A stretch of 64,000 nt of DNA from assembly GCA_047967505.1 (NCBI GenBank), contig CM106538.1; one strand, given 5' to 3'. The stretch is from Dipteris shenzhenensis. Its lineage: Eukaryota; Polypodiophyta; Polypodiopsida; Gleicheniales. Within the stretch, counting starts at the first letter, position 1. Every line of letters begins with the position of its first letter. The notes beneath the pieces are model-generated. The model made no database searches. It was not told where the DNA came from and saw nothing but the letters and a program-made list of their open reading frames with translations. Of this stretch, positions 31,378-44,051 are shown piece after piece. A program made the position numbers and the translations under genes.

Positions 31378-32547
31378 TGTTATCACTATCTCTTCATTTT
31401 TATTTTTCGTTGTGCTGTGGCAGCTCCAAAGGCAGTGCAGGATCGTCTCCAGGAAACCAGTAGAGCAACAATGACACTGGAGTGTATTGGTCTCCTATAG
31501 CTAAGTCGTTGCTTGTTGTAGCATAGGTGTTCACAAGCGTAGCATAGGTCCTTGAGTCATAGTCCAAAGAGAGGCCTATGTTGAAGCGTGGTGGAAAGCA
31601 GCTCTCGTACTCACTTAGTTGAGAAAGAGGGCTTGATCCCAATGATAGATGGAGGCTCTCGCCTCCAGAAGAGTCCAAGGGTTTAGAAGAAGGTTGTAGG
31701 GTTCAGAAGGGGGATAAATTTGAGAGAGCTAACTAGGAGCTCCAAGGTTCAAAGAGGGTTGCACGATTTAGGAGGAGACCAAGGTTGAGGAGTGGAGAGC
31801 TAGTCTCCACAACTTCAAGGGGTAAAGGATTGAGAAGGAGGATCAAGGGAGGAAGGAGGAGGAGGAAGAGCAGGGAGGAGGAGAAGGGCAAAGGAGGAGG
31901 AGGAGGGAGGAGGAGAAGGGAGGACAAGGAGGTGGAGGAGGGAGGAGGAGAAGAGGGGGGGGAATGGGAGATTGCAAGATTAGAGCATGCTATCACACAA
32001 TATTGTTGAGGGAGCATGGACCCTAGGACATCAAGCACATGAACACCATAGTGGACTTGAATAAGTGGACTTGAATACTGAACCCTAAAGAGTGGGAGAT
32101 TCATGCCATTAAGAGAGATTTATACATGTTGGTCTCTACACAATTCGTATAGGTACGTCCACAGTGGGACCTCTTGGACAAGAGTCCCTCCACTATTTGG
32201 GGGGACCCCTTGGGTCTCTACACTTTGTGGGGGAACCTCTTGAGTCCCTTCACTTTGTGGGGGAACCTCTTGAGCCCCTTCACTTTTTGGGGGGAACTCA
32301 AAAAGTGTAGGCTTTTATTATTTCTCTCTCTAGTTTTAGTATTTTCCTCTCTAGATCCTAATTTTGCAAGTATGGTTGGATCTCTTCTGGAGAGGATTTT
32401 GTCTCTTCTCCTCGTTTTTAGATTCATCATTCCTCTTTCAAGCCCAAGATATTAGAAACATAACTTTGTCGTTACTCTAGACACACAATGATCTCATCTT
32501 CGTCGCTCCAAACTATGCATTTGGACCTTGTTTCCATAGGGTTAACA
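31378..32547 (-). mobile_element. Candidate LTR of an Athila/Tat-type gypsy element
   Basis: This 1170 bp segment is bounded by TGTTA and TAACA, with a primer site just outside its left end. It should therefore be a 5' LTR of a minus-strand element whose body lay to the left. Inside are a purine-rich stretch (31840-31975) and three diverged copies of a roughly 30 bp unit containing cactttgtgggggaacctct (32190-32300). No second LTR or coding body was found. Confidence 0.5.
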
Positions 32548-32562
32548 CCCTCCCCCCCCAAA

Positions 32563-32660
32563 AAAAAGGGGAGGCCACTTGGCATTTTAGTGGCTAAAAT
32601 GCCACATGGCATTTCAATTGTCGCCGAAGTACCATGTGGCCTCCTTTTTTTGGGGGACGG
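32563..32660. repeat. Nested imperfect inverted repeat
   Basis: The outer arms pair aaaaggggaggccac with gtggcctccttttt. An inner stem pairs ggcattttag with ctaaaatgcc. It lies directly outside the candidate LTR. Confidence 0.7.
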
Positions 32661-32849
32661 GGGGGTTGGGTGTGGGTGAGGGGGTGTTTTTTTAAATGAA
32701 AAGGGGGGGTTCTTAACTATGTGAGGGGGTGGGGTGTGTATTTTTCTTTGTTGAAGCTGGGGGGTGGGGAGGGGGTTCCTCACTAATGAAGGTTATAAGT
32801 GGTACTAGTAAATCATTTCTTGATCATTTCAATACTCCTTTCTTGGTAG

Positions 32850-33327
32850 TTTCTTGTCCCTCCCTCTCTCCTCCCCTCTCTTGGTAGTTTCTTGTCCCTC
32901 CCTCCCTCCCTCCCTCTCCTCTCCTTTGATCTTTTTGTCCCTCCCTCCCTCTCCTCTCCTTTCCTCTCCTCTCCTCTCCTCTTTTTCCCCCCTCCCTTCC
33001 CTCCTCTCCTTTTTTGTCCCTCCTTTCCTCTCCTTTCCTTCCTCTCCTCTCCTCTCTTCCTCTGCTCTCCTTTTTTCCCCTCCCTCCCTCTCCTCTCCTT
33101 TCCTTCCTCTCCTCTCCTCTCTTCCTCTGCTCTCCCTTTTCCCCTTTCCTCCCTCTCCTCTCCTCTTCTTTTTTATCCCTCCCTCTCTATTTCTCCTCTC
33201 CTCTCCTCTCCTTTTTCATCCCTCCCTCCCTCTCCTTTCTTGGTAGTTACTTGTCCCTCCTTCCCTCTTGTCAATGCTTGCTCAAGTAAGAGTTAGACTC
33301 CTCCCTCCCTCCCTCCCTCCCTCCCTC

Positions 33328-33372
<45 letters not shown>
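32850..33372. repeat. Pyrimidine tract ending in (CCCT)n and (CT)n
   Basis: About 400 bases of diverged cctcctct/ccctcc repeat are followed by a short spacer, a pure ccct run (33301-33329) and a ct run (33330-33372). The open frames here are Ser/Leu/Pro strings only. Confidence 0.9.
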
Positions 33373-33376
<4 letters not shown>

Positions 33377-33830
33377 CTCGCTACATCATGGCTACCACTA
33401 TAACATTGTGCTCCCAAGTTGGATCTGGTTTTGTTATCTCTCTAAACAATGGGAAAGCCATCATCAACAACTCGTACTTGCAAACATTAGTAGGAGTAGA
33501 AGCAACATTTACAACATTGATGGCCGTGTAAGGTAATGGTCCAAATTGATGCATGGTGGAGGTAACCCCATGCCGTAATGTAGAAGATAGGGATTCTTAC
33601 ATTATTGAAGAGAGCATTTTGTTGTAGTATGAGGTAATATCCTGTGCACCTTGAGAACAACCCACTATATTCAAGCAAATTCTCCATGTGTGTTGTTCTA
33701 TATTCGTTTTGTTTAAATTTTCAAAAAAGATAACTTGTATTAATGTGCTGAAAAAAGATAATTTCTATCAATGTGATGAAAAAACCATAGCTTTCAAAAG
33801 GAGCTGAAGATGAAATACAAAGAAGGTTAG
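33373..33830. other. No gene seen
   Basis: No motif was found on either strand. Confidence 0.5.
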
Positions 33831-33839
33831 GTTGCCATC

Positions 33840-35660
33840 TATAATTCACTATTTTTGGATCTCACAGCTCACCGCCTAGAGAGATTCCAAAATAGGAGCT
33901 AGGAACCACGGCGGTGGTCTGTACGTTTGCGAACACCCCTTGTGGAAAGGGTGTAGAAGGTTCCTACTGGACATGTCTGGAAGAAACGTTCCCACCTTTG
34001 GCGGTTGCTCTCAAACCTAGAGTACTACGCTCTCAAATGGCATGAAAAGTAAATATGATATCTGAGCAGATGGCAGCAAGTAGGGTAGCCATTGGAGAAA
34101 TCCTTTGGCCTCCCATTGCTTGGCTGCACCGAGCGACCCAGATGTTTTAGGCAGTAATGTTGGATACTGTCTCCCACACACTATCCTCCAGTAGAGAGGG
34201 TGGGCATGAATGGGCAAGCTGAAGTACATCATGGGTCTCTATCAGGAGACCTGCTATCCATGTATCTTGTATGCCAGTGAGACATGATCAATCATGAAGG
34301 CATCGATGAGCTAGGCTGCATCCCCAGGTGAAGTTTCTGCTCATCCTCTATGTGTTGGCCACCACGATCCTAAGGGAAGCCAACCAAATCGAATGTGCAA
34401 CCTGATATCCCCATAGACAATGGGGGATTATCTTGAAAAAAACCTTTGTGCAGCCAATGCATTTGCCATCTACTTGCTTTTGCTCCAGCTAGGGGCAAAT
34501 GGGTAGCTCTCTATAAGCTAGCAACTAGGAGAAATATGAAATCTTATGCAAGTGCAAGCTCATCCAAAGATGAGGCTAGAGGCGGGAAATAACCTCTCTC
34601 AGGACATCTTGCTCAAGCTAATGTTGTTCCCTTAAGTGAGACCATGTTGCTCCCTCAAGTTGCAGGTGTTGTCACCCAATACGAGTCATGTAAGACGAGA
34701 AGGGGACCTCCTCCACCTTGTCCTGGATCCACTGAATGTCGCATAAGGGTTCGCCCTCCCAAATCCATAAGCACCACACTAATCCCTCTGGGGTCGATAG
34801 AACTATGGTGGGATCAATATACCATGTCCTACCTAGGCGGCCCACAACCCTGAACCTCTGCCATTCTAGCTCCTCCAAGCCTACCCTAGCTCATCCTCTT
34901 ACTCTGTCTCTAACTGCAGCGAGCCTCCAGGCCCCACCCTATAAAAACGCGACTGACAAAATCCGAGTGTCTCATGAAAGAAGTGTATAGCAGTACTCAG
35001 ATCTGCTGCGAGAACTAGCCTGACCCCAATAGTGGGGGGTCAAGGACTCCGTAAAATCTCCCACCATGAATCCAGGTTTGCTGCCTCAATCTCCAACATC
35101 CTAATACAAGGTGAGAGAGCCTCAGACCTCCATCTCTCTGGGCAGCCGCAGCTGCCCCAAAGGATCGAGTTGATCTACTGTCTCATTGTGCCCAGCCAAT
35201 GTGGGTCCATTGGCCTAGCATGCATGCCTCTGAATCTCTAACCTGCCAAATCAATGGTGGTTGTCACTCAAAATCCTCTTTATAAGAAGGCCTAGCACAA
35301 ACGAGTCCTCTTGCCAATCACTACCAAACTCTATAGAGACTCATTAGCATAGAACCCTTCCATCAAGGGAGCCTCGGAGAAGATCCACCTATAGGACTCC
35401 TGCCACTAACCTCCTATGCAAGGAGTGTTACCAAGAAGCCCCATTTGGAGGAGGAGCTTCCAAGTTTCAATTCCTTGGGTGAGGCCTCTCACCTATAGCT
35501 TGCCCAAGAGGGCTTTGCTCTGCATCTCTGGATCTATGATGCCTAGTCCACCCTGTACCTGAGGTAAAATCAAAGTCTGCCAGGCCACTCTTGCTCTAGT
35601 TTTGGGTGTTCCATCTAAGCTAGACCAAAGGAAATTCCATACCAAGTGTCACAGCTATCC
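33840..35660 (-). mobile_element. L1-type LINE, C-terminal part of ORF2
   Basis: The minus strand near 35545-35420 reads GGLGIIDPEMQSKALLGKL, a TAG, then VRGLTQGIETWKLLLQMGLL. This is the conserved post-RT segment of plant L1 ORF2 (a GGLGI-x-DP...WK pattern). Further down are weak matches to the zinc-binding RVT tail (33900-34500). The RT and endonuclease parts are absent. It has many stops. Confidence 0.7.
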
Positions 35661-35707
35661 CATGCAGCCCTGATGGAAACACCCATAAGAAGCGATATAC
35701 AAGGTTG

Positions 35708-36077
35708 TGGTAAGAAAGAGTTAGGCGGAGCTCCAATACAATAGCTTGTGCCAAACGATCTCTAGGACTAGTTGCAAAAAATAGTGATAGAGAAGAAGAT
35801 CTAGACGACGATTCCGAAGAGAAAAAAGATGACTTAGACAAAGAAGATGACTCAGACAAAGAATCTGAAGCAAGAGAACAAGACTCAAATAAAAGATCCA
35901 AAGAAGAGAAAACAGTTTTAAAAAAAAGATCCGAAGCAAAAGAAACAAATTTAGACAAAAAATCAAAGGAAGAGAACAAACTAAATCTGGATGTAGAATT
36001 TGACCAAGGTGAAGAGAATCAAGATTTTCATACCCTACCAAATATTTTAAGGAGCGAGAATACAAATTCACCACTAC
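35708..36077 (+). pseudogene. Charged open stretch, possible gypsy G protease-RT spacer
   Basis: A plus-strand frame without ATG stays open for about 120 codons and is very rich in Asp, Glu and Lys (EEKKDDLDKEDDSDKESEAR), ending VEFDQGEENQDFHTLPNIL. Such acidic spacers precede the RT in some plant gypsy elements, and the gypsy G RT region resumes at 45520 on the other side of copia B. I infer it is the left part of gypsy G, but the join is not proven. Confidence 0.4.
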
Positions 36078-36791
36078 TATAAGAAAATAATACAACGTCT
36101 GTGCTCAACAGATAACAGGATCTCGTACATAAGAGAGAAAACAAGATAGTATGGAGAATCAAAGATTTGATTACTGTAGAACTGATACAATAGATGGTGC
36201 TGCCTCTCAACTATGCACTCCTGTGAAAGAAGCTTCGATGGCATGCTGGAAACAATAGAAGATAGAGGCTGGAAGCTAAGGAATCAGGGTTGCTATAGCC
36301 AGTGATGAAATGGGCTTCACGAGCTTGCTCTTATATAGCCACCAGTTGTAGTCAGTTAGGCTCAATTGGTTGGGTGATCGACCTAGTCCACCCAAAATGG
36401 TCGACTGGGGGTCGGTCTCGAAATAGGCTACCGACTATAGGATAGAACCGGTGCGCAAAACATAGCAACTAACCTACGGTCTCCTTTTAGAGCCATTTGG
36501 GATCATCTGAGGCTCCAAACGAGCCCCGCAACCCAAGAGTGGGCTGCCCCGGGGAATGCTCTGTCTACCCTCAGTGCGGTCAGTCATAGGATGCCTTCTC
36601 AAACTTGCATATAGCCTAGTTGGCAGTGTGCCAACTCTATCTGAAGCCATCCAGCCATCAGGCCACACATGGCCCCCATCTGGTGTCCAAACCAGGACCT
36701 ACTGGATAATTGAGCTACTCAAATCTCCTCATATGGGGGGCTTACAAGTAGAGTTAGCTGGTTCCTGCGTATGGAGCATTGATATCTAACA
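36078..36791 (-). repeat. Copia B 3' LTR
   Basis: It matches the other copy at 44766-45497 with scattered substitutions and small deletions. It ends aaca next to the polypurine tract. Confidence 0.92.
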
Positions 36792-36809
36792 CCCTCCCTC
36801 AATGTCCAC

Positions 36810-39800
36810 TTACTTTTTCGGTCCAATGTCAAGTCGATGAAGATGCCTCTCTAGCAAGTCTCTTCCAAGAGCCTTCGTGAAGATGTCCGCAGCATTCTCT
36901 ATAGTTGGACAGTACACCAAGTCGACCTCTCCATCCATGATGAGCTTGTGTACAAAGTGATATTGAATCTCAATGTGTTTTATGCGAGTGTGGAACACCG
37001 GGTTCTTTGCAATCGCCATGCAACTCTGATTGTCACATGATAACTGTGTAGGCTTGTTCTGCACTGCACCCATGTCCCCCAAAATCATCCTCAACCACAC
37101 TGCCTCGCAAGAAGCAAAGCATGTAGATTTGTACTCGGCCTCAGTAGAAGAAAGAGCAATTGTGGGTTGCTTCTTGCTGACCCATGACACAACTCCAGAT
37201 CCAAGTGAGAAACAGTATCCTGTCACTGATCTCCTGCTATCAACGTCTCTTGCCTAATCCGAGTCACAGAATCCGGTCAATATATTGCCCTTGGTATAGG
37301 TGATGCCATAATCATTGATGTATTTCAGCACTCGCATCCCTGCCCTCCAATGGTTCTCCCAGGTATTATTGAAAAACCTGCTTAGTACACCAGTCACAAA
37401 ACTGATGTCCGAATGTGTGTTGCACAGGTAAATCAAGCTACCCACAAACCTTCTATACTTCACTTCATCCACCAGTGGTGATGAATCCTCGTTTGAGAGT
37501 TTCGCATCGACCTCCATAGGGGTACCAACTGTCTTGCACTCACCCATGCCAAATGCCTTCAATATCTCTCTAGCATACTTCAGCTGTGAAATGAAGATCT
37601 CTTTCGGCTCCTGCCAAACTTCAATCCCCAAAAAGAAATGCATCAGTACGAGGTCTGTCATTTCAAACTCTCTTCCTAGCAAATGCTTCGTCTGCGAGAT
37701 CTCCTCTTCATGGTTCCCTGTTATGACAAGGTCGTCCACATAAAGGACCACGATCATACACCTGCCTCCTTCTCTGAAGATATACAAATTTGCATCAGAT
37801 GGGCTCCTCTTAAATCTATTTTGCTGACAGTAAGCATCAATTTGCTGGTACCACAATCATGGGGCCTGTTTCAGCCCGTAAAGTGCCTTCTTTAGTTTGT
37901 AGACTTTACCTTTTGAACTGGGATCTCAAAACCTGGTGGTAGTTCCATGTATACCTCCTCCTTGAGATCTCCATTCAGAAAGGCAAATTTCACATCCATC
38001 TGAAACATGGGCCAACTTCCCTGGGCAGCTAAAGCCAAAACACTGTGAATTGTGGTTAGTCGAGCTATGGGAGCAAAAGTATCTTGATAATCAAAACCAT
38101 GTACCTATGCAAATCCTTTTGCCACAAGCCGAGCCTTGTACTTATCCAACATGCCGTCGGACTTGTTTTTCTTGTACACCCACTTGGTTCCGATTACCTT
38201 GCATTTTGGTGGTTGATCCACAAGGTCCCAAGTGTTGTTCTTCATTATGGAGCCATACTCCGACTGCATAGTCTCCATCCACCTATCATCGCCCTGTGCC
38301 TCTTCAAGACACTTAGGTTCATCAGCACGGATCACTTCTGTCATCAAAACATAGTTGACCAAGTGTTCCTGCGCCCTTCTTTGCTCCTCTAATCTCTTAA
38401 ACTGGTGGTGTTTGGATGGTTCCTCCTCAATGGTTGGAGGTTCTTTGCCATCCAAAAGCTACTTTACCCACTTCGGGAATGGCCGTTGCCATTGTGGTTC
38501 TGTAGGCTCTTCATCTTCTTTGTCTTGAATCCTCCCAAGCACTGTTGGGGGAGTTCGGTCTGCTATTGGTGGCAGTACTGAATGGATATCCTAGTCCTGG
38601 TTGTCTGGGAAGGAAGCATCCTCCTCCAATTGATGCAACTGTTCTGAGAAGACCACATCGTGACTTACAATTACCTTCTTGGTAACAGGGTTATAGAGAC
38701 AGTAACCCTTCGCCTCTTTAGTGTAGCCCAAGAAAATCCACTTTCGGCTCTTCGGTTCCCATTTGGTCCTAGTAGCATCAGGGACATGCATAAAACAGTC
38801 ACATCCAAAAACTCTGAAATGTGCAGCTGAAGGTTTCTTACTAGAAAAGGCTTGCAGTGGAGTCATCCCATTCACAGCTTTCATGTAGCTATGATTCAGG
38901 ATGTAAACTACAGTGTTACATGCTTCAACCCAGAAAGACTTTGGCAAATCTTTCCCTTTCATCATACTCCGGCCCATTTCGCAGATGATGCGCATCTTGC
39001 ATTCTGCTACTCCATTTTGCTGTGATGTATGTGGCGAGGGTTTCTGCCTCTTGATCCCGTGACTTTTGCAGTAACTTTCGAATTCAGTTGATGTGAACTC
39101 TCCACCTCTCTCTGATCTCAACTTCTTCACCTTCCTCCCCGATTCTTTCTCGACCATTACATGCCATTCCTTGAACCTACTAAAAGCCTTGTCTTTAGTC
39201 TTCAGGAAGTATATCCATATCCTTCTATTGTAGTCGTTGGTCAGCATCATGAAGCAGTAGGAACCACCCAAAGCTTCCATCTCCATCTTTCCATAGAGGT
39301 CCATGTGAATGAGCTCTATAGGAGCCTTTTCCCTGCTGGCCTCTTTAGGAAAGGGCTGCTAATGCTGCTTGCCCATCATGCAAGCTTCACATACATCGGG
39401 TAGATCTAAAATTTCTAGTAGGCTTGTAGTCATTCCACTTTTATGTATCTCCTTGAAAGAACTAAGGTTTAGATGACCAAACCTCTCATGCCACAACTTA
39501 GTGTTCATCACATCCGCTCGAGGACTGAAAGCTGAGAGTTCGTAAATGTTGTTACGCCCGTGTACCTTTACCAATGACCTTCCCTTGAAGATCCAAAATT
39601 TGTGCACCATTCTTATCGAATTGAACTTTGAGGTCTCGATCCATGATTGCGGAAATGGACAACAAGTTTCTCTTGATATCTGGCACATAAAGAACATCGG
39701 ACAACTGTTTTACATCTCCATCTGACTTGAGAGCAATCGTACCTGTTCCTTTTGCTAGACATTTTGCATCATCGCCGATTGCTACCAGGATGTCATTCCC

Positions 39801-40436
39801 TACCGGCTGTAGAGAGGTATACCAATCCTTCCGACTGGTCATGTGGCGTGATGCACCACTGTCAATGATCCACGGTTCATCCACAGGCACATGAACTGCC
39901 TCCATGCAAATCTCCTCAATTGCTACGAATAGCTTTATTGGTGCTGCCTGTGCACTGTTGTTGGACTCTTTCTTTACTCTGTTCTTCTCATCTGCAATCT
40001 TCTTTTGGCACTCATTCTGCTTGTGGCCTACCTTGTTGCAATAGAACCACTTGATCTTCTTCTTTCTCTTTTTATCATCAGAAGAAGATGGGTTACCAGA
40101 GTCCTTACCCTTACCTTTCTTTGATCCGGTCTAGAAAGCCGAATCTTCTCCAGCAGTCCTCGTCTTTTGACGCATCTCCTCCTCTAGAAGCATCGCGTTG
40201 AAATCCTCAAAGTTGAGGGGTGGATTTCTATTCTATGTATTTAGTGTCGTAACAAGACCGTCGTACTTTGGTGGGAGAATCCGTATGCACCTTCGTGCTA
40301 GATTCTCGCTGGTGATGGTGATGCCAATTGCAATCATTTGAGACAACTTCTCGTTCGCGAGTTGAGTCTCTAGATTCTGAATCCGCATTTGATTCATGGT
40401 CTCATACTGATTTTTCAAGACCGTCCATGCCTCCTC
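36810..40436 (-). pseudogene. Copia B gag-pol, main part
   Basis: Read on the minus strand: gag tail (EEAWTVLKNQYETMNQMRIQ, 40436 on), zinc knuckle (FYCNKVGHKQNEC, about 40050), protease (WIIDSGASRHMTS, about 39870), pre-integrase (LWHERFGHLNLSSF, then CEACMMGKQH), integrase (39304-38591, with RSERGGEF where the catalytic Asp is now Glu, and GVAECKM), RT (WVYKKNKSDGMLDKYKARLV; VVLYVDDLVITGN near 37730) and RNase H ([20 protein letters not shown]) ending at 36810. TAG, TGA and TAA codons and frameshifts split it into at least six pieces. The family makes the capsid and replication enzymes, but this copy is inactive. Confidence 0.92.
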
Positions 40437-40442
40437 TATATG

Positions 40443-43400
40443 CAGCAAACTCAAGAAAACGAGTCCTATGGAGGAGGACATGGTAACTCTAGAGGTAGGG
40501 GGAGCCAAAGAGGCCGTGGTGGATGGCAAAGAGGCCAAAATGCAAACAACAATGTTGAATGCTACTACTGTGGTAAAATGGGTCATATGGCTAAGGACTG
40601 CTACAAAAAGCAGAATGACATTATGAATGGAAAATTGCAGCAAGGCAATTATGCATCTTCCAGTAGACAGGGTGATGACAGAAATGAGCATCTATTTATG
40701 GTGCAGCATATGACCAATTCTATGACAAGTGTAGAAGAACGCAATGATGTGTGGTATGTTGACTCAGGTGCATCAAACCACATGACAGGTCATGCAGAAT
40801 GGATGCAGGATGCAAGGAAAATGGAAAAACCAGGATTTGTGGAGACTGGTGATGATACTGCACATCCTATTGTGCAGATTGGTAAAATTCCTTTGTCTAT
40901 GCAGGATGGGAAAAAGAAATACCTATCTGATGTATTTCATGTCCCGAACATCACCAAGAACCTGGTTTCTGTTGGTCAAATGGTTGAGCAAGCTTGCAAG
41001 TCAGATTTAATCCTCATGGATGCTTTGTTGAGGATATGAAAAATAAAGGTTACTTGATAGCAAAAGGAAAGAAGAAGGGCAGGATGTTTACGTTGGATGC
41101 GGACATGCCTAAATTGAGTGCAGCAATGTTTGCACATGGGACCGGTGTTGTTGCAGATATTGATATATGGCATAAACGCATTGGTCATGTTAATATACAG
41201 CAACTTAAATCAATGCAAGCCTGAAATATTATTGTAGGATTGCCTAAATTCAAGGTTGCAGAAATGCATAAGGTTTGTGAAGCCTGTCAATTTGGAAAAT
41301 AGGCAAGGAAACCATTTCCTAGGCATGTTCAAGAGAGTAAAAAGCCATTGGAATTAATCCACTCTGATGTGTGGACTACTAAAGCTGCATCTATTGGAGG
41401 CTGTCACTATTTTGTCACTTTTATTGATGACTTCAGCAGAAAAGTTTGGGTGTATTTTATGACAAAGAAAAGTGAAGTGTTTTGGCACTTCAAAGCTTTT
41501 AAAGCTATGGTTGAAAAAGAAACAGGCCTACAAATAAAATGCCTAAGGTCAGATGGAGGGGGAGAGTACCTCTCAAATGAGTTCGCAAGGTTCCTGCAGG
41601 AGCATGGCATAAATCAACAATATTCATGCAGTCATACCCCACAGCAAAATGGACTTGTAGAAAGGAAAAACAGGCATATTGGAGAGGTATCTCGGGCCAT
41701 GCTAAATGAGAAAGATCTACCAGATTATTATTGGGCTGAAGCAGTTGCTACAGCAGTTTACATAATGAACAGGACTCCCACTGCAGCAATACATGGCATG
41801 ACGCCAGAGGAGATGTGTACTGGTAGGAAACCAGACATTTCTCATTTGAAAGTTTTTTGTTGCATTGCCTATGTTCATGTGCCAGATGAGTTGAGGTCCA
41901 AGTTGGATCCAAAAGCTGAGAAGTGCGTCTTTATTGGTTATTCTCTGTAGCAGAAAGGGTATAGATGCTATAACCCTTCTACTCGTAAGATTACAGTGAG
42001 CAGAGATGTTGTTTTTGATGAGATGAGCAGCTGGTATAAACCAGTAAATGTGATGATTGATGTAGATGCACAAAATGGTAATGCTGCATAGAATGAATTC
42101 AATGCAACAGTCACAAAATATCAGTGGACCTACAGTGTCCTCTAGCAGTGGTTCACATACTTCGCCATGGACAGGCAGATTGAGATCAGGAGAATCTCCT
42201 CAAAGCAATGCAGATAGTGGTACGCAGGTATCACAAAAAGGAAAAGAGAAGGTAGATCAGCCCATGTTTGATGTGAATGTAGGTCACTCTTATGTGAATG
42301 GTGAATCCAGTGGCTCAGAACAGAGCATTGATGATGAGTTGGGTATTCCTTCTGTTGTTACATCTAGAGTAAGGAAGACCAGGGATATTTTGAGAGCACC
42401 TGGAAGTGAGCCTATTTTGCACAGGTCTACCAGAGCTAGGTATCCTGTGGATAGGCTAAAATATGATGGATTTACAGCCATTCACTATGCCTATATGGTC
42501 AAAGTGATACAGGAACTAGAACCCACTTCTTTTGAACAAGCCATGGGAAATGAAAAATGGGAGAAAGCCATGGATGAAGAAATGGATGCCTTGGAAGCAA
42601 ATGCTACATGGGAATTGGTGCCTTTGCCTAAAGACAAGAATGCAATTGGCTGTAAGTGGGTTTATAAGATCAAGAACAATGCAGATGGTTCTTGAATAGA
42701 TACAAGACAAGATTAGTTATCAAGGGGTATGCACAGACATACGGCATTGATTATGAAGAAACATTCAGTCCGGTTGCAAGGATGGCAACTGTAAGAGCAG
42801 TCATTGCTATGGCTGCATCAAAGGGATGGTCCTTACACTAGATGGATGTAAAGAATGCCTTCTTGCATGGTGATTTGCAAGAAGAGGTCTTTATGGAGCA
42901 GCCACCAGGTTATGTTCATGCTATTCATCTTGAGTTTGTTTGCAGGTTGAAGAAAACCTTGTATGGCTTGAAGCAAGCACCTAGAGCATGGTCTGACAAG
43001 ATAGGACAGTATCTTGTCACTATTGGCTTTCATATTTCCAAGGCAGATTTCTCACTCTATGTGAGAAAAAGAGAGAAAGGGATTATGCTGCTTGTCATTT
43101 ATGTTGATGATTTGATCATCACAGGTGATAGTGATGAAGATATCCTTCATGTGAAAATGCTATTGAAGTAGAAATTTGAGATGAAGGATTTGGGAGAGCT
43201 ACGTTATTTCTTGGGCATTGAGGTTATTAGATCACCAAGTGGGATACAGCTCTTGCAGAGGCAGTATGGATTGGACATGTTGTCCAAATATGGGATGACA
43301 GGCTGTAAGCCTATTTCAGTTCCTTTGGAGCAGAATGTGAAGCTGAGCACAGATGCAGGTGAGCTTCTGGAAGACCCTACTATGTACAGATGCATAGTAG

Positions 43401-44040
43401 GAAGTTTGATTTATATGACTATTACCAGGCCAGATTTAAGCTATGCTGTTGGATTGATAAGTCAGTTTATGCAGGCTCCAAGGAAACCGCATTTGGATGC
43501 GGCTAGATGCATACTCAGGTATGTGAAGTCCACATTGCAGTATGGACTATTTTATGAGGCTGGGGTTCAGATACAGTTGCATGGATACACTGATGCTGAT
43601 TGGGCTGGTAGTATTTCTGATAGACGATCTACCAGTGGATATGTGTTCTCTTTTGGGAGTGCTACAGTCACTTGGAGCAGCAAGAAACAGCCTATAGTTG
43701 CCTTGTCAAGCATAGAGGCTGAGTACAGGGGTGCAGCAATGGCTGCATGCGAGGTAGCTTGGTTGCATAAGCTACTCTATGATATGCATCAGATGGGCCA
43801 GTTGTCATTTATTGTGACAGCATGAGCAGTATACACTTGGGAAATAACCCAGTCTATCATGCTAGAACAAAGCACATTGAGGTGCATTATCACTGTGTGG
43901 GAGAAGGTTTTACTAGGTCTTATTGATCTAGTTTATGTCAGCATAGAGGATCAGGTAGCTGACATATTCACGAAAGCATTGGGCGCAGAGAAGCTGCGCA
44001 ATTCAGAGACCTGCTTGGTGTGCAGGAATTGGGATTGAGC
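40443..44040 (+). pseudogene. Copia A relic gag-pol
   Basis: It carries the zinc knuckle CYYCGKMGHMAKDC, protease WYVDSGASNHMTG, integrase SDVWTTKAASIGGCHYFV with RSDGGGEY and NGLVERK, RT VIYVDDLIITGD (about 43100) and RNase H DADWAGSISDRRST. By comparison with the young copy it has TAG in place of CAG at 41300, 42839 and 43169, a TGA at 41222, and frameshifts near 40990, 42690 and 43800. Confidence 0.93.
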
Positions 44041-44051
44041 TCGAGGGGGAG

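Noticed and set aside
32854-33296. Plus-strand frames of 130 and 134 codons, Ser/Leu/Pro-rich
   Set aside because: They are pure products of the cct/ctc repeat tract.
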